Of a stretch of DNA of 64,000 nucleotides, positions 1 to 8,155 are shown piece by piece. This DNA comes from CAWBOV01 sp963790525. Lineage in GTDB: Bacteria; Actinomycetota; Actinomycetes; Mycobacteriales; Jatrophihabitantaceae. Every line of letters begins with the position of its first letter. Position 1 is the stretch's first letter. The stretch is taken from the NCBI GenBank assembly GCA_963790525.1, contig CAWBOV010000003.1, positions 248,001 to 312,000 on the forward strand, given 5' to 3'. Below the pieces are notes generated by a model. It was not told the origin of the DNA. It worked only from the letters and a program-made list of their open reading frames with translations, and ran no database searches. Both the position numbers and the translations under genes were made by a program.

Positions 1-140
1 CTGATGGTCGCGGTGGCCCTGCCGAGGTTCGTCCGCAGCTGCGTGTCGGCCAGCGCTTCCCGTGCCGCGTCGGGGAACGGCTGCGTCCCGCGCAGGTGAC
101 CGACTCCGGGCGGGGCGGTCGGCATGCCCAGGAACGTCAT
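1..140 (-). CDS. lutB: LutB-like iron-sulfur lactate oxidation subunit, N-terminus only
   Basis: Only the first 46 codons lie in the window; the gene runs off the left edge. The reading begins MTFLGMPTAPPGVGHLRG and continues with FPDAAREALADTQLR and NLGRATATI. This is the usual N-terminal pattern of LutB (YkgF-type), the ferredoxin-like subunit of the LutABC L-lactate oxidation complex. Its ATG overlaps the TGA of lutA by four bases (ATGA), so the two are translationally coupled in the order lutA-lutB. LutB normally carries 4Fe-4S ligands further downstream, which are not visible here. lutC would be expected beyond the window. Identity rests on a short stretch plus its neighbour, so confidence is moderate to good. 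Confidence 0.75.
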   Translation of the reverse strand, partial: MTFLGMPTAPPGVGHLRGTQPFPDAAREALADTQLRTNLGRATATI

Positions 141-910
141 CGCGTCGCCCCGATCGCCGGGGAGGCGGACCCTGTGGCGGCGGTCTCGGTCGCGGCGAGG
201 ATCTCGGCCAGGTGCATCGTCCGCACCCCCGACTGGAGGCGGGACAGCCCACCGCCGATGTGCATGAGGCAGGACGAGTCCCCGGCCGTGCACACCTCCG
301 CGCGCGTCTGGAGCACCGAACCCATCTTGTCCGCGAGCATCGCCGTGGAGGTGGCCTCGTTCTTCATCGCGAAGGTGCCGCCGAAGCCGCAGCACGACTC
401 GGCTGCGGGCAGTTCGACGAGGTCGATTCCCCTGACCGCTCGCAGCAACCGCAGGGGCCGGTCACCGACACGGAGCAGGCGGAGCGAGTGGCACGTCGGG
501 TGGTAGGTGACGCGGTGCGGGAAGTACGCGCCGACGTCGAGGATACCCAGGACGTCCACGAGGAACTCCGACAGTTCGTAGGTCCGGCGGCCGGTGTCCT
601 CGGCGGCGGCGGCAAGAGCCTCGTCGCCGGCTCGGCGGGCCACCGCGGCGTGCTGGTGACGGATCGAGCCGGTGCACGATCCGGACGGGGCGACGATGTA
701 GTCGGCGTCGCGGAAGGCGTCGACGTGGTTGCGCACCAGGGGGAGCGCGTCGTCCGGATAGCCGGTGTTGATGTGCATCTGCCCGCAGCAGGTCTGCTGC
801 AACGGCAGATCGACCTCGCAGCCCAGCCGCCGGAGCAGCGTGACCGTGGCCCTGCCCACGTCGGGGTACAACCCGTCGACGAGACACGTGGCGAAGAGCG
901 CGACGCGCAT
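137..910 (-). CDS. lutA: LutA-like (Fe-S)-binding lactate utilization protein
   Basis: This 257-residue protein has two CCG domains, seen as the cysteine clusters QQTCCGQM near residue 55 and ESCCGFGGTF near residue 180. The tandem CCG pair is typical of LutA and of the C-terminal part of GlcF, which bind an iron-sulfur cofactor in oxidation of lactate to pyruvate. The length matches LutA (about 240 residues), not full GlcF. The start at 910 was chosen because a perfect AGGAGG lies five bases upstream and MRVALFATC is the usual family N-terminus; longer in-frame readings enter the divergent regulator's promoter. The stop overlaps lutB. The divergent FadR-type regulator and its operators suggest lactate-responsive control. 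A glycolate oxidase role is the main alternative. Confidence 0.88.
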   Translation of the reverse strand: MRVALFATCLVDGLYPDVGRATVTLLRRLGCEVDLPLQQTCCGQMHINTGYPDDALPLVRNHVDAFRDADYIVAPSGSCTGSIRHQHAAVARRAGDEALAAAAEDTGRRTYELSEFLVDVLGILDVGAYFPHRVTYHPTCHSLRLLRVGDRPLRLLRAVRGIDLVELPAAESCCGFGGTFAMKNEATSTAMLADKMGSVLQTRAEVCTAGDSSCLMHIGGGLSRLQSGVRTMHLAEILAATETAATGSASPAIGATR

Positions 911-921
911 TGCACCTCCTG

Positions 922-954
922 TGGTCCGACCATAGGGTATGTGGTCAGACCACA
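922..954. promoter_or_regulatory. Divergent lutA/regulator promoter with two FadR-type operators
   Basis: Two palindromes of FadR-subfamily form TGGTnnnACCA are present: TGGTCCGACCA at 922-932 and TGGTCAGACCA at 942-952. The second sits in a longer 15-base perfect palindrome at 940-954. Their centres are 20 bases apart, about two helical turns, so two dimers could bind one face of the DNA. Between them, TAGGGT at 933-938 reads as a -10 box for the regulator, while TACCCT on the other strand (934-939) serves lutA, so the two -10 boxes coincide. Binding would repress both genes. The operator pattern is known for the family; its use here is inferred. Confidence 0.75.
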
Positions 955-975
955 TCTGACCAGAGGCGGTGCGGG

Positions 976-1686
976 ATGACAGCCGGCCAACTGCGGACGC
1001 ACGAGATCGTCCTGCGCCACATCGAGGACGAGCTCGAATCCGGCCGCCTGCGGGTCGGCGGCCGGCTGCCCGGGGAGCGCGCACTGGCCCTGTCGCTGGG
1101 GGTGAGTCGGCCTTCTGTCAGGGAGGCCATCCGGGTGCTCGAGGCGATGGGCATCCTGCACACCTCGGCCGGGTCGGGCCCCGACTCGGGCGCGATCGTC
1201 GTCGCCGACGCGGCCACGGGAATCACGTCCGCCCTGCGCCTGCACCTGGCGACGACCCACTTCGCGGTCGCCGATCTCGTCCAGACGCGGCTCATGGTCG
1301 AATCGTGGTCGGTGCGGCAGGCCGCGCGGCGCCGCGCCGGCACCGACTTCGCCGCCGCCCACGAGCTCATCCGGGCCATGGACGACACCTCACTGAGCCA
1401 GGAGGAGTTCCACCTGCTCGACGCGCAGTTCCACGTCGCCCTGGCGCAGGCGGCGGGCAACGAGGTCGTCGCAGCCATCATGGCCTCGCTCCGGGGCGCG
1501 ATCCACGACTACGTGGTGGCCTCCGCGGCAACCGTCCCGGACTGGCCGCTCATCGCGCGCCGCCTGCGCCGCCAGCACCGCGCCGTCCTGGCCTCGATCG
1601 AGGCGGGCGACGGGGAGCGCGCGGCAGGCCAGATCGTGCGGCACATCGAGGGCTTCTACCGCGACGCGGTCATCCCCCGGACCTAG
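976..1686 (+). CDS. FadR-subfamily GntR regulator, probable lactate-responsive (LldR-like)
   Basis: This 236-residue regulator has an N-terminal winged helix (residues about 5-70) with the GntR signature GGRLPGERALALSLGVSR followed by SVREAIRVLEAMG. A C-terminal all-helical FCD ligand-binding domain follows (about 85-220), with the metal-site pattern LLDAQFHVALAQAAGN and a late histidine in RQHRAVL. The ATG at 976 was chosen because the motif begins shortly after it and a purine-rich stretch precedes it; a longer in-frame reading from 910 would cover the operators. It is transcribed divergently from lutA with two FadR-type palindromes between them, so lactate or a related hydroxy acid is the likely effector. 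Its 3' end overlaps the convergent GH26-like gene by 17 bases. The ligand is inferred. Confidence 0.87.
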   Translation: MTAGQLRTHEIVLRHIEDELESGRLRVGGRLPGERALALSLGVSRPSVREAIRVLEAMGILHTSAGSGPDSGAIVVADAATGITSALRLHLATTHFAVADLVQTRLMVESWSVRQAARRRAGTDFAAAHELIRAMDDTSLSQEEFHLLDAQFHVALAQAAGNEVVAAIMASLRGAIHDYVVASAATVPDWPLIARRLRRQHRAVLASIEAGDGERAAGQIVRHIEGFYRDAVIPRT

Positions 1687-2722
1687 TGGCCGCCGGAACG
1701 ACCGGGGCGAAGGCAGGGGAGCGCGCGAGCTGACCGAAGGCGGCCGACGACGACGTCGAGGTCGTCACCAACCAGTCGCAGTTCGCGGGGGGAGCCGGCA
1801 GGTCGAAGTAGACCAGCGCGCGCAGGTCGGGGAACGACGACAGCGCTGTCGCCTCGTCCCGGAACCACTGCGCCTTGCGCCCGGGATCGGTCGGGGACTC
1901 GACCGTGCCGTACTCGGCGAGCATGTACGGCTTGTTCGCGTGGCCGTGGTCCTGCAGCCAGGTGTAGAAGGGGCTCACCGTGTCCGCGAAGCTCTGCCAG
2001 CTCCGGCCGCGGCAGCCGGCCCAGTTGTAGGTGTCCCAGGCGATCCAGTCCACGTAGGCGTCCCCCGGCCAGAGCGTCGCGTAGCGCGCCATCCATACCG
2101 GCTGATCCAGGCCCATGACCGTCCAGACCCAGTGCACCTTGCGCGCACCGTCTGCGACGAAGCGGTCGTGGATGTGGCGCCACGCCGCGGCGAACTCCGC
2201 CGGCGTGCCGCTCTTACCGACGTCGAGCTCCGGTTCGTGTGAGAACGACAACAGCACGGGCACCCCCCAGGAGCGCAATCTGGCCGCCACTGCGTCGATC
2301 TGGTGGTCCTGCCTGCCCGCCGCGATGCTCGCCCACGAGATGCGAGCGCCCTCGGAATTGACCGGCTGCCAGTTGAGGAAGAGCAGGTGATCGTGTGCCA
2401 GCGAGCGCTCCGACTGGGTCGGAAAGGTGTCGTACCAGCGGTGGTAGGTGTGCACGATGTCGAGGTCACGGCCGGTGCTTGTTTCGAGTGACGCAACAGC
2501 CGGAGACAGCGCCCCGCTGCCCTGATCGACCGTGGCCCCCCACCAGCGCCCGCACGAGGGCGCGAGATCGGGGTTGAGCACGCACGGTCTGCTCGCCCGA
2601 TGATCAGGGACCAGGAAAACAATGACCAGTGAAATGCCGACGACGACCGTACTCACAATCGCGATCAGAAAGGGTGCGCTGCGAAATCGGTGACGCGGAA
2701 GATGCATCCTGGAAATGACCAC
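1670..2722 (-). CDS. Membrane-anchored GH26-like glycoside hydrolase
   Basis: This protein of up to 350 residues has one N-terminal membrane segment (FLIAIVSTVVVGISLVIVFLV) and then an extracytoplasmic catalytic domain. Two acidic motifs fit GH26: SFSHEPE near residue 162, whose glutamate would be the acid/base, and LAEYGT near residue 269, with the probable nucleophile glutamate. Aromatic residues typical of GH26 (HRWYD, WIAWDTYNW) lie between. GH26 includes beta-mannanases and beta-1,3-xylanases, so substrate cannot be assigned. The start may be GTG at 2722 or ATG at 2707; neither has a strong ribosome site. It is divergent from the polysaccharide genes beginning at 2988 and is probably the trimming or releasing enzyme for their product. 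Its 3' end overlaps the regulator gene. Confidence 0.75.
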   Translation of the reverse strand: MVISRMHLPRHRFRSAPFLIAIVSTVVVGISLVIVFLVPDHRASRPCVLNPDLAPSCGRWWGATVDQGSGALSPAVASLETSTGRDLDIVHTYHRWYDTFPTQSERSLAHDHLLFLNWQPVNSEGARISWASIAAGRQDHQIDAVAARLRSWGVPVLLSFSHEPELDVGKSGTPAEFAAAWRHIHDRFVADGARKVHWVWTVMGLDQPVWMARYATLWPGDAYVDWIAWDTYNWAGCRGRSWQSFADTVSPFYTWLQDHGHANKPYMLAEYGTVESPTDPGRKAQWFRDEATALSSFPDLRALVYFDLPAPPANCDWLVTTSTSSSAAFGQLARSPAFAPVVPAATRSGG

Positions 2723-2839
2723 CCCTAAGAATGACGCACGATCGTGAACGATGGAAATCGCCCCCTTCCTTCAGGTGCTGGCCGGATTTCGTTTTCCTCC
2801 ACGACATATGATCCACTTCGGGATGTCACATCACGTACC

Positions 2840-2880
2840 TAGTGTCTGGTGGTCAGGACATCTTCCGGGGGGTCCTGACC
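2840..2880 (+). promoter_or_regulatory. Probable promoter and 5' leader hairpin of the exopolysaccharide operon
   Basis: TAGTGT at 2840-2845 resembles an actinobacterial -10 box. A start about seven bases later would place a perfect 9-bp stem at the very 5' end of the transcript: GGTCAGGAC at 2851-2859 pairs with GTCCTGACC at 2872-2880 around a 12-base loop. About 105 further untranslated bases precede the acyltransferase start at 2988. No U-run follows, so it is not an ordinary terminator. It may stabilise the message or be a protein site. I do not recognise a known riboswitch. Confidence 0.4.
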
Positions 2881-2987
2881 GTGGTGTCCTGGTTGGTCTC
2901 GTTCTTCCCGGAGGGGAATCCCTTGTATCTCAGCCCTTTCGTACCTAGCCACCCGCTACCCTCTCCGCCCTCGAAGGGCCGTGTCCA

Positions 2988-5096
2988 GTGACCGCCACCC
3001 TCGAGCGCCCGCTCGAGCAGGAGCACCCGGCGCAGCCGCGGACGCAGAAGAAGAAGCCCTTTGTTGCACGCAAGTTTCGCCCTGATATCGAGGGCATGCG
3101 CGCGTTCGCAGTTCTGTCGGTGGTGCTCTACCACGCGAATCTCGGGCACATCAGCGGCGGCTTTGTCGGCGTCGACGTGTTCTTCGTCATATCCGGATAC
3201 CTGATCACCCGGCAGTTGCTCGGTTCGGTGGGTAAGGGCGGGCTGCGGACACTGCCTACGTTCTATTCACGGCGTATTCGCCGGCTGCTTCCCGCGGCCG
3301 TGACCGTGGTCATCACCACGGTCGTCGTGGCCCGGTTCTGGGCTCCGGCGCTGCAGGTCCGCTCGATCGCGGTCGACGGCATCGTCACGACCTTCTACGG
3401 GCTGAACTACCGCCTGGCCATCGAGGGGACGCAGTACCTGCACCAGGGCGACACCGCGTCGCCCCTGCAGCACTTCTGGTCACTCGGCGTGGAGGAGCAG
3501 TTCTACGTCTTCTGGCCGCTGCTCATCGTGTTCCTCACCTTCGTCGGCCGCCGCCATCGCAACGCGCTCTTCGTGGTGGTCCTCATCGGCCTGCTGTCGG
3601 TGTCGTTCTACTACTCGGTAACCGTCACCGCGACCAACGCTCCGTGGGCCTACTTCTCGCTGCACACCCGCGCATGGGAGCTCGCGGCCGGCGCACTCGT
3701 GGCCGTGAGCGCCGACCGGTTGGCCCGCATGCCCTCGGTCGTCGGTGAGATCGGTGCGGCGGTCGGGCTGACGGCGGTCGTCGGCTCCGCCTTCGTCCTG
3801 ACCGGCAACACTCCCTACCCGGGATCAGCGGCCGCGGTTCCCGTGTTCGGCGCGGCGCTGCTGATCGCGAGTGGCTGCGGGCCGCGCCGGCGGGTCGAGC
3901 GGATCCTGGCCGAGCCGCTGCTCCAGTGCGTCGGCAAGGTCTCCTACTCCTGGTACCTGTGGCACTGGCCGATGCTCGTGCTGACGCCGATGATCGTGGG
4001 ACACGCGCTGAGCTGGCCGGCCCGCCTCGCTGTGATCTGGCTGTCCCTGGTGGCTGCCATCGCGACGTTCTTCTTCATCGAGGACCCGGCTCGCCGCTTC
4101 AACCGCAGCACCATCCAGTGGCTCGGCGGCGGGGTCTTCCTGTCCGGCGCGGTCCTGGTCACGGGGATGCTCGTGATCTCGAACCTGCCGTCCATGGTCG
4201 GGCACGGCCAGGCGGTGACCGTAGTCCAGGCCGACTCCGCCAGCCCGGCAGCGGTGAAGGCGATGGAGGCCGCGGTCGCCGCCGGTCTGACCGTCACCGA
4301 CGCGCCCAGCAACCTGGTCCCGGAGCCCGCGCACGCCGGCAACGACCTGCCCGCCTCCTCGCGCGACGGCTGCCACGCCGGGTACACCGAGATCACCCAG
4401 GGCGCCTGCGTGTTCGGTGACCCCAACGGCACCCACACAGCGGTGCTGTTCGGCGACTCCCACATGGAGCAGTGGCTGCCGGCGTTCAGCAAGGACGGCG
4501 TCAAGTTGCACTGGAAGATCGTCAACTGGACCAAGTCCGCCTGCCCGCCCGCCGAGCTGACCGTGACCAACCCCTCGCTGAACCGCACCTACACCGAGTG
4601 CGACCAGTGGCGGGCGATCACCCTGGCCCGCATCGCCAAGCTCAAGCCCGACGTCGTGATCATGAGCGAGTCCGAGAACATCGCCTCGCACGACGTCACG
4701 CCGGCCTCCTTCTCGGCGGCCACGGTCAAGACCCTGACCACCCTGCAGCAGACGACGAAGGCGAAGATCACCTTCATCGAGGACATCCCGGTCCCGAACT
4801 ACGACATGCCCGGGTGCGTCACCCAGCACCTGTCCAAGGTCGCTGCCTCGTGCGACTTCGACACCAAGCACGCGTACACCTACCCCGACCGGCACAAGGC
4901 GATCGGGCCGGCCGTCCGCAAGATCGGCGTCACGGTCGTCGACCCGCAGAACTGGTTCTGCTCGGGGACCGCGTGCCCGGCCGTGGTGGGCAACCTGCTC
5001 GTCTACCGCAACTCCTCGCACATGACGGCGCACTACAGCACCTGGCTGGCGCCGATGGTCCTTCCGCTCCTGAAGGTCGCGAAGGCAGGCAAGTAA
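2988..5096 (+). CDS. OatA-like membrane acyltransferase with C-terminal SGNH domain
   Basis: This 702-residue protein has two parts. Residues about 30-380 are an acyltransferase-3 membrane domain: it opens with FRPDIEGMRAFAVLSVVLYH, contains FFVISGYLI and SLGVEEQFYVFWP, and has about ten hydrophobic segments. Residues about 450-700 are an extracytoplasmic SGNH hydrolase-like domain with the nucleophile motif LFGDSHMEQW and a C-terminal SSHMTAHYS block supplying the histidine. Such proteins move acetyl groups across the membrane and place them on envelope polysaccharides. The GTG start has GAAGGG about ten bases upstream. It lies 49 bases before the HAS-like synthase, so O-acylation of that polymer is the likely role. 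A lysozyme-resistance role on peptidoglycan is the alternative. Confidence 0.88.
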   Translation: MTATLERPLEQEHPAQPRTQKKKPFVARKFRPDIEGMRAFAVLSVVLYHANLGHISGGFVGVDVFFVISGYLITRQLLGSVGKGGLRTLPTFYSRRIRRLLPAAVTVVITTVVVARFWAPALQVRSIAVDGIVTTFYGLNYRLAIEGTQYLHQGDTASPLQHFWSLGVEEQFYVFWPLLIVFLTFVGRRHRNALFVVVLIGLLSVSFYYSVTVTATNAPWAYFSLHTRAWELAAGALVAVSADRLARMPSVVGEIGAAVGLTAVVGSAFVLTGNTPYPGSAAAVPVFGAALLIASGCGPRRRVERILAEPLLQCVGKVSYSWYLWHWPMLVLTPMIVGHALSWPARLAVIWLSLVAAIATFFFIEDPARRFNRSTIQWLGGGVFLSGAVLVTGMLVISNLPSMVGHGQAVTVVQADSASPAAVKAMEAAVAAGLTVTDAPSNLVPEPAHAGNDLPASSRDGCHAGYTEITQGACVFGDPNGTHTAVLFGDSHMEQWLPAFSKDGVKLHWKIVNWTKSACPPAELTVTNPSLNRTYTECDQWRAITLARIAKLKPDVVIMSESENIASHDVTPASFSAATVKTLTTLQQTTKAKITFIEDIPVPNYDMPGCVTQHLSKVAASCDFDTKHAYTYPDRHKAIGPAVRKIGVTVVDPQNWFCSGTACPAVVGNLLVYRNSSHMTAHYSTWLAPMVLPLLKVAKAGK

Positions 5097-5145
5097 CGCA
5101 GCCGTCCCACCATCGCCCCGCCTCCCTCCGTCAGGAAGGTCCGCC

Positions 5146-6588
5146 GTGTTCATCGGTCTCCTCCAGATCCGCCACAGCCTCCAGGAACATCAACGCTTCT
5201 ACCTGTTCAGCGTCTTCGTCCTGCTCACGTGGGCGGTGTGGCTGGCCAAGGTCGTGCTCTCGCGCCGGTACCGTCCGTGGACCGAGCCCTTCGCGATCAC
5301 CACGACCGTCATCGTCCCCGTCGTGGACGAGCCCGCCGGCCTGTTCCGCGAAGTGCTGGAGCGCATCGTCGCGCAGCGCCCCACCGAGACCCTCGTCGTC
5401 ATCAACGGCCCGCGGAACCGGGTGCTGGAAGAGATCTGTGCCTCCGTTCCCGACGTGAGCTGGACGTGGACACCGATCGCGGGCAAGCGCAACGCGGTCA
5501 AGGTCGGTGTCGCCGAGGCCAACGGCGACGTCGTGGTCCTGGTGGACAGCGACACGGTGTGGACCGACGGCACCCTCTCCGAGCTCTGCAAGCCGTTCAG
5601 GGAGCCGACGATCGGCGGAGTGACGACCCGCCAGCGGATCCTGGAGCCCTCGCGGGGATTCCTCACCCGCTGGGCGGACTGGCTGGAGAACAGCCGCGCG
5701 CTCTACTCGATGCCCGCGCAGAGCGTGCTCGGGACGGTCGGCTGCCTGCCCGGTCGCACGATCGCCTTCCGCACGCAGATCCTGCGCAAGGCCATGACCG
5801 AGTTCATGTCGGCCACCTTCCTCGGCGTCTTCCTCGAGGTCTCCGACGACCGCACCCTCACGAACCTGACCCTCAAGCAGGGCTACCGGACCGTGTACCA
5901 GTCGACGAGCCTCGTCTACACCGACGCGCCGACCCGGATCAAGAAGCTGGTGAAGCAGCAGTACCGGTGGGCACGCGGGAGCCAGTACAACACGATGCGC
6001 ATGACGCCGTGGATGCTCGGGCACGCGCCGATGCTGGCGTTCTTCTTCCTCGCCGACATCGCGATGCCGTTCCTCTGGCTCTGCAGCGCGATCGCGTGGT
6101 TCGTGCGGTCCTCGCACAACATCGGCGACAACCTCTACACGGGCCTGCTCGAGGTGTCCGGGCGCCAGCACCCGATGGTCGCGATCATCGTCCTCACCGT
6201 CGTGACCTCGACGATGGCCATGTGCCTGCGGCAGTTGCGCCACCTGCACGAGGTCCCCGACGACGTCTTCCGGATGCCCTTCTTCATCCTGTTCAGCACG
6301 CTCGTGCTCATGCCGATCCGCCTGTTCGGATTCGTCCGCATGGGCCACGTCGGGGGGTGGGGCACTCGCGCCGACGCCTACTCCGGGGGGACCGAACCGG
6401 AACCGGCCGGTCCCGGCGTCACGGTGATGTCCGGACACGCCCACGCCCACCCGGGAACCGCAACAGCGCTGGAACCCGCACCGACCAAGACCTCAGCCGC
6501 CATGGGCGATCCCCGTGGCCTGATTCCGTACGTGATCGCCATCGCCATTCTCATCATTGGAGTTGCTTACGATGTTCTTCCCGTCTAA
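5146..6588 (+). CDS. Hyaluronan-synthase-like processive GT2 polysaccharide synthase
   Basis: This 480-residue membrane GT2 has an N-terminal transmembrane helix, a cytoplasmic catalytic domain (about 45-290) and several C-terminal transmembrane helices. Processive-synthase motifs are visible: VDSDT (DxD), SDDRTLTNLTLKQGYRTVYQ, VYTDAP and QQYRWARGSQYN, the QxxRW signature. The run from SDDRTLTN to QQYRW is laid out as in class I hyaluronan synthases and the pneumococcal type 3 synthase, where one protein both polymerises and exports the chain. The GTG start has AGGAAGG seven bases upstream. It is preceded by an O-acyltransferase and followed, with a 17-base overlap, by a GH26-like gene and then UDP-glucose dehydrogenase. 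The product is therefore probably a glucuronate-containing polymer; which sugars are joined is inferred. Confidence 0.85.
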   Translation: MFIGLLQIRHSLQEHQRFYLFSVFVLLTWAVWLAKVVLSRRYRPWTEPFAITTTVIVPVVDEPAGLFREVLERIVAQRPTETLVVINGPRNRVLEEICASVPDVSWTWTPIAGKRNAVKVGVAEANGDVVVLVDSDTVWTDGTLSELCKPFREPTIGGVTTRQRILEPSRGFLTRWADWLENSRALYSMPAQSVLGTVGCLPGRTIAFRTQILRKAMTEFMSATFLGVFLEVSDDRTLTNLTLKQGYRTVYQSTSLVYTDAPTRIKKLVKQQYRWARGSQYNTMRMTPWMLGHAPMLAFFFLADIAMPFLWLCSAIAWFVRSSHNIGDNLYTGLLEVSGRQHPMVAIIVLTVVTSTMAMCLRQLRHLHEVPDDVFRMPFFILFSTLVLMPIRLFGFVRMGHVGGWGTRADAYSGGTEPEPAGPGVTVMSGHAHAHPGTATALEPAPTKTSAAMGDPRGLIPYVIAIAILIIGVAYDVLPV

Positions 6589-8114
6589 CAAGCTCACTGC
6601 ACCGGTGCTCGGGCTGTCGTTGACGGCAGTCGGCGCGGTCATCTACCTGTCCCCGGTGGGGGCCAAGGTGAACGCTCCGCAGGCGACCCGCCTCGTCACC
6701 CCGCCGGTGACGTCCTCGGCGGGCGCAGCGGCCGGCACGCCCACCCCGACCGGGCCGGGCTCGAAGACGCCGGGCTCATCGACCTCTCCGACGGCGACGA
6801 CGATCGCCCGTCCGCCCGTCTACGGCTCGACCCACGTCCCGGGCACCCCGAACGTGCCGGGCACCACCACCACGACGACGACCACGACGACCACCACGAA
6901 GACGCCCAGCCCGACGCCCACCAAGAACGGCGCCAAGTACTGCTACCAGTTCAAGTGGCAGCAGGATGCCCAGGCGGCCTACCTGGCCAACCTGTCCGAT
7001 CCCTGGGGCCTCGACGCCGCCCCCGGTCCGAACAACGGTGACGGCATCGCCTGCACGGGGCTGCCCGTCGACCCGTCCCGGCCGGCCTCGACTCCGGTGG
7101 ACGCCTACGTCCCGCCGTCGGCCAGCGCGGCCACCAAGGCCGAACTGCTCGCCCCGTCGAAGGACTACTTCGGCGTCGCCCAGAACGGCTTGCCCGGCGA
7201 CTCGTCGATGTTCACCTCCGTGGCCAAGTCCGCCGGGAAGGCGCCGAGCGCGGTGGAGCTCTTCAGCGGCTTCGACGCGCCCTACAACGCCTCCCAGGTC
7301 ACCGCGGCCTGGAACCGCGGCGCGCTGCCCGTGATCACGTGGATGTCGAAGGCCACACTGCCCGGTCACACCCAACCCGACAGCGACTACAGCTTCAGCA
7401 AGATCCTGGCCGGTGACTTCGACGACTACCTGTACCAGTACGCAGGTGACGTCGTCCGGACCAACCTGCCGGTGATCATCCGTTTCGACCACGAGATGAA
7501 CGGCAACTGGTACCCCTGGGGCGCCGGCGCCTACAACAACACTCCAGCGACGTACGTCGCCAGCCTGGCAGTACATCTGGAACATCTTCCAGAAGGTGGG
7601 CGCGAACAACGACGTCATGTGGCTGTACGCGCCAGGTCGGGTCAACAACCTCACGGTCGGCGCCAGCGGCCCGAGCGGGACGATCACCAGCATCGCGGCC
7701 GACTACCCGGGCGACAAGTACGTCGACCTCGTCGGAGCGTCGGTCTACCTGCGCCAGTCCTCGGAGGACCCGTCCTTCGCGACGTCGTTCGCCGCGACGC
7801 TGAGCGAGCTCGAAGCGGTGTCGACCAGGCCGGTGTTCCTGCCCGAGATCGGCTCCATCGAGACCGATCCGAGCAGTGGCGCCGACACCGCGACGCTGAA
7901 GGCACAGTGGATCACCAACACGATGGCGGGGATCCTCGCCGACCCCCGCATCATCGGTTTCGTCTGGTTCAACAACGTCGCCTCGGTCACCGGCGGTGAC
8001 GGGACGATCGCCAACGACTGGCGGTTCAACTCGTCCCAGGCCGCGCAGACCGCGTTCGCCAAGGCGGTCGGCGATCCCCGCTTCGCCGCCGGCATGATGC
8101 CCGACGCCGGCTGA
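6572..8114 (+). CDS. Secreted GH26-like protein with Excalibur-like motif, one frameshift
   Basis: After repairing one frameshift this encodes about 513 residues. The ATG at 6572 has GGAG nine bases upstream and overlaps the synthase gene. An N-terminal hydrophobic segment leads to a Pro/Thr-rich linker containing twelve threonines in a row. Then comes a small cysteine module ending NNGDGIACTGLP (about residue 154), resembling the calcium-binding Excalibur motif. The C-terminal GH26-like domain carries RFDHEMNGNWYPWG near residue 308 (acid/base glutamate) and FLPEIGSIE near 424 (nucleophile). The reading switches frame near 7562, where one extra base separates YVA from WQYIWNIF. The uninterrupted motifs on both sides point to a sequencing insertion, not decay. 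It probably trims or binds the polymer made by the upstream synthase. Confidence 0.78.
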
Positions 8115-8155
8115 CGGCCGTCACTCACAGCCGTCACTCACAAAGGAGACCTGTC

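Noticed and set aside
4472..5458. Long plus-strand reading across the acyltransferase-synthase junction.
   Set aside because: It is a frame shadow; the acyltransferase SGNH domain and the GT2 start are both intact in other frames over the same bases.
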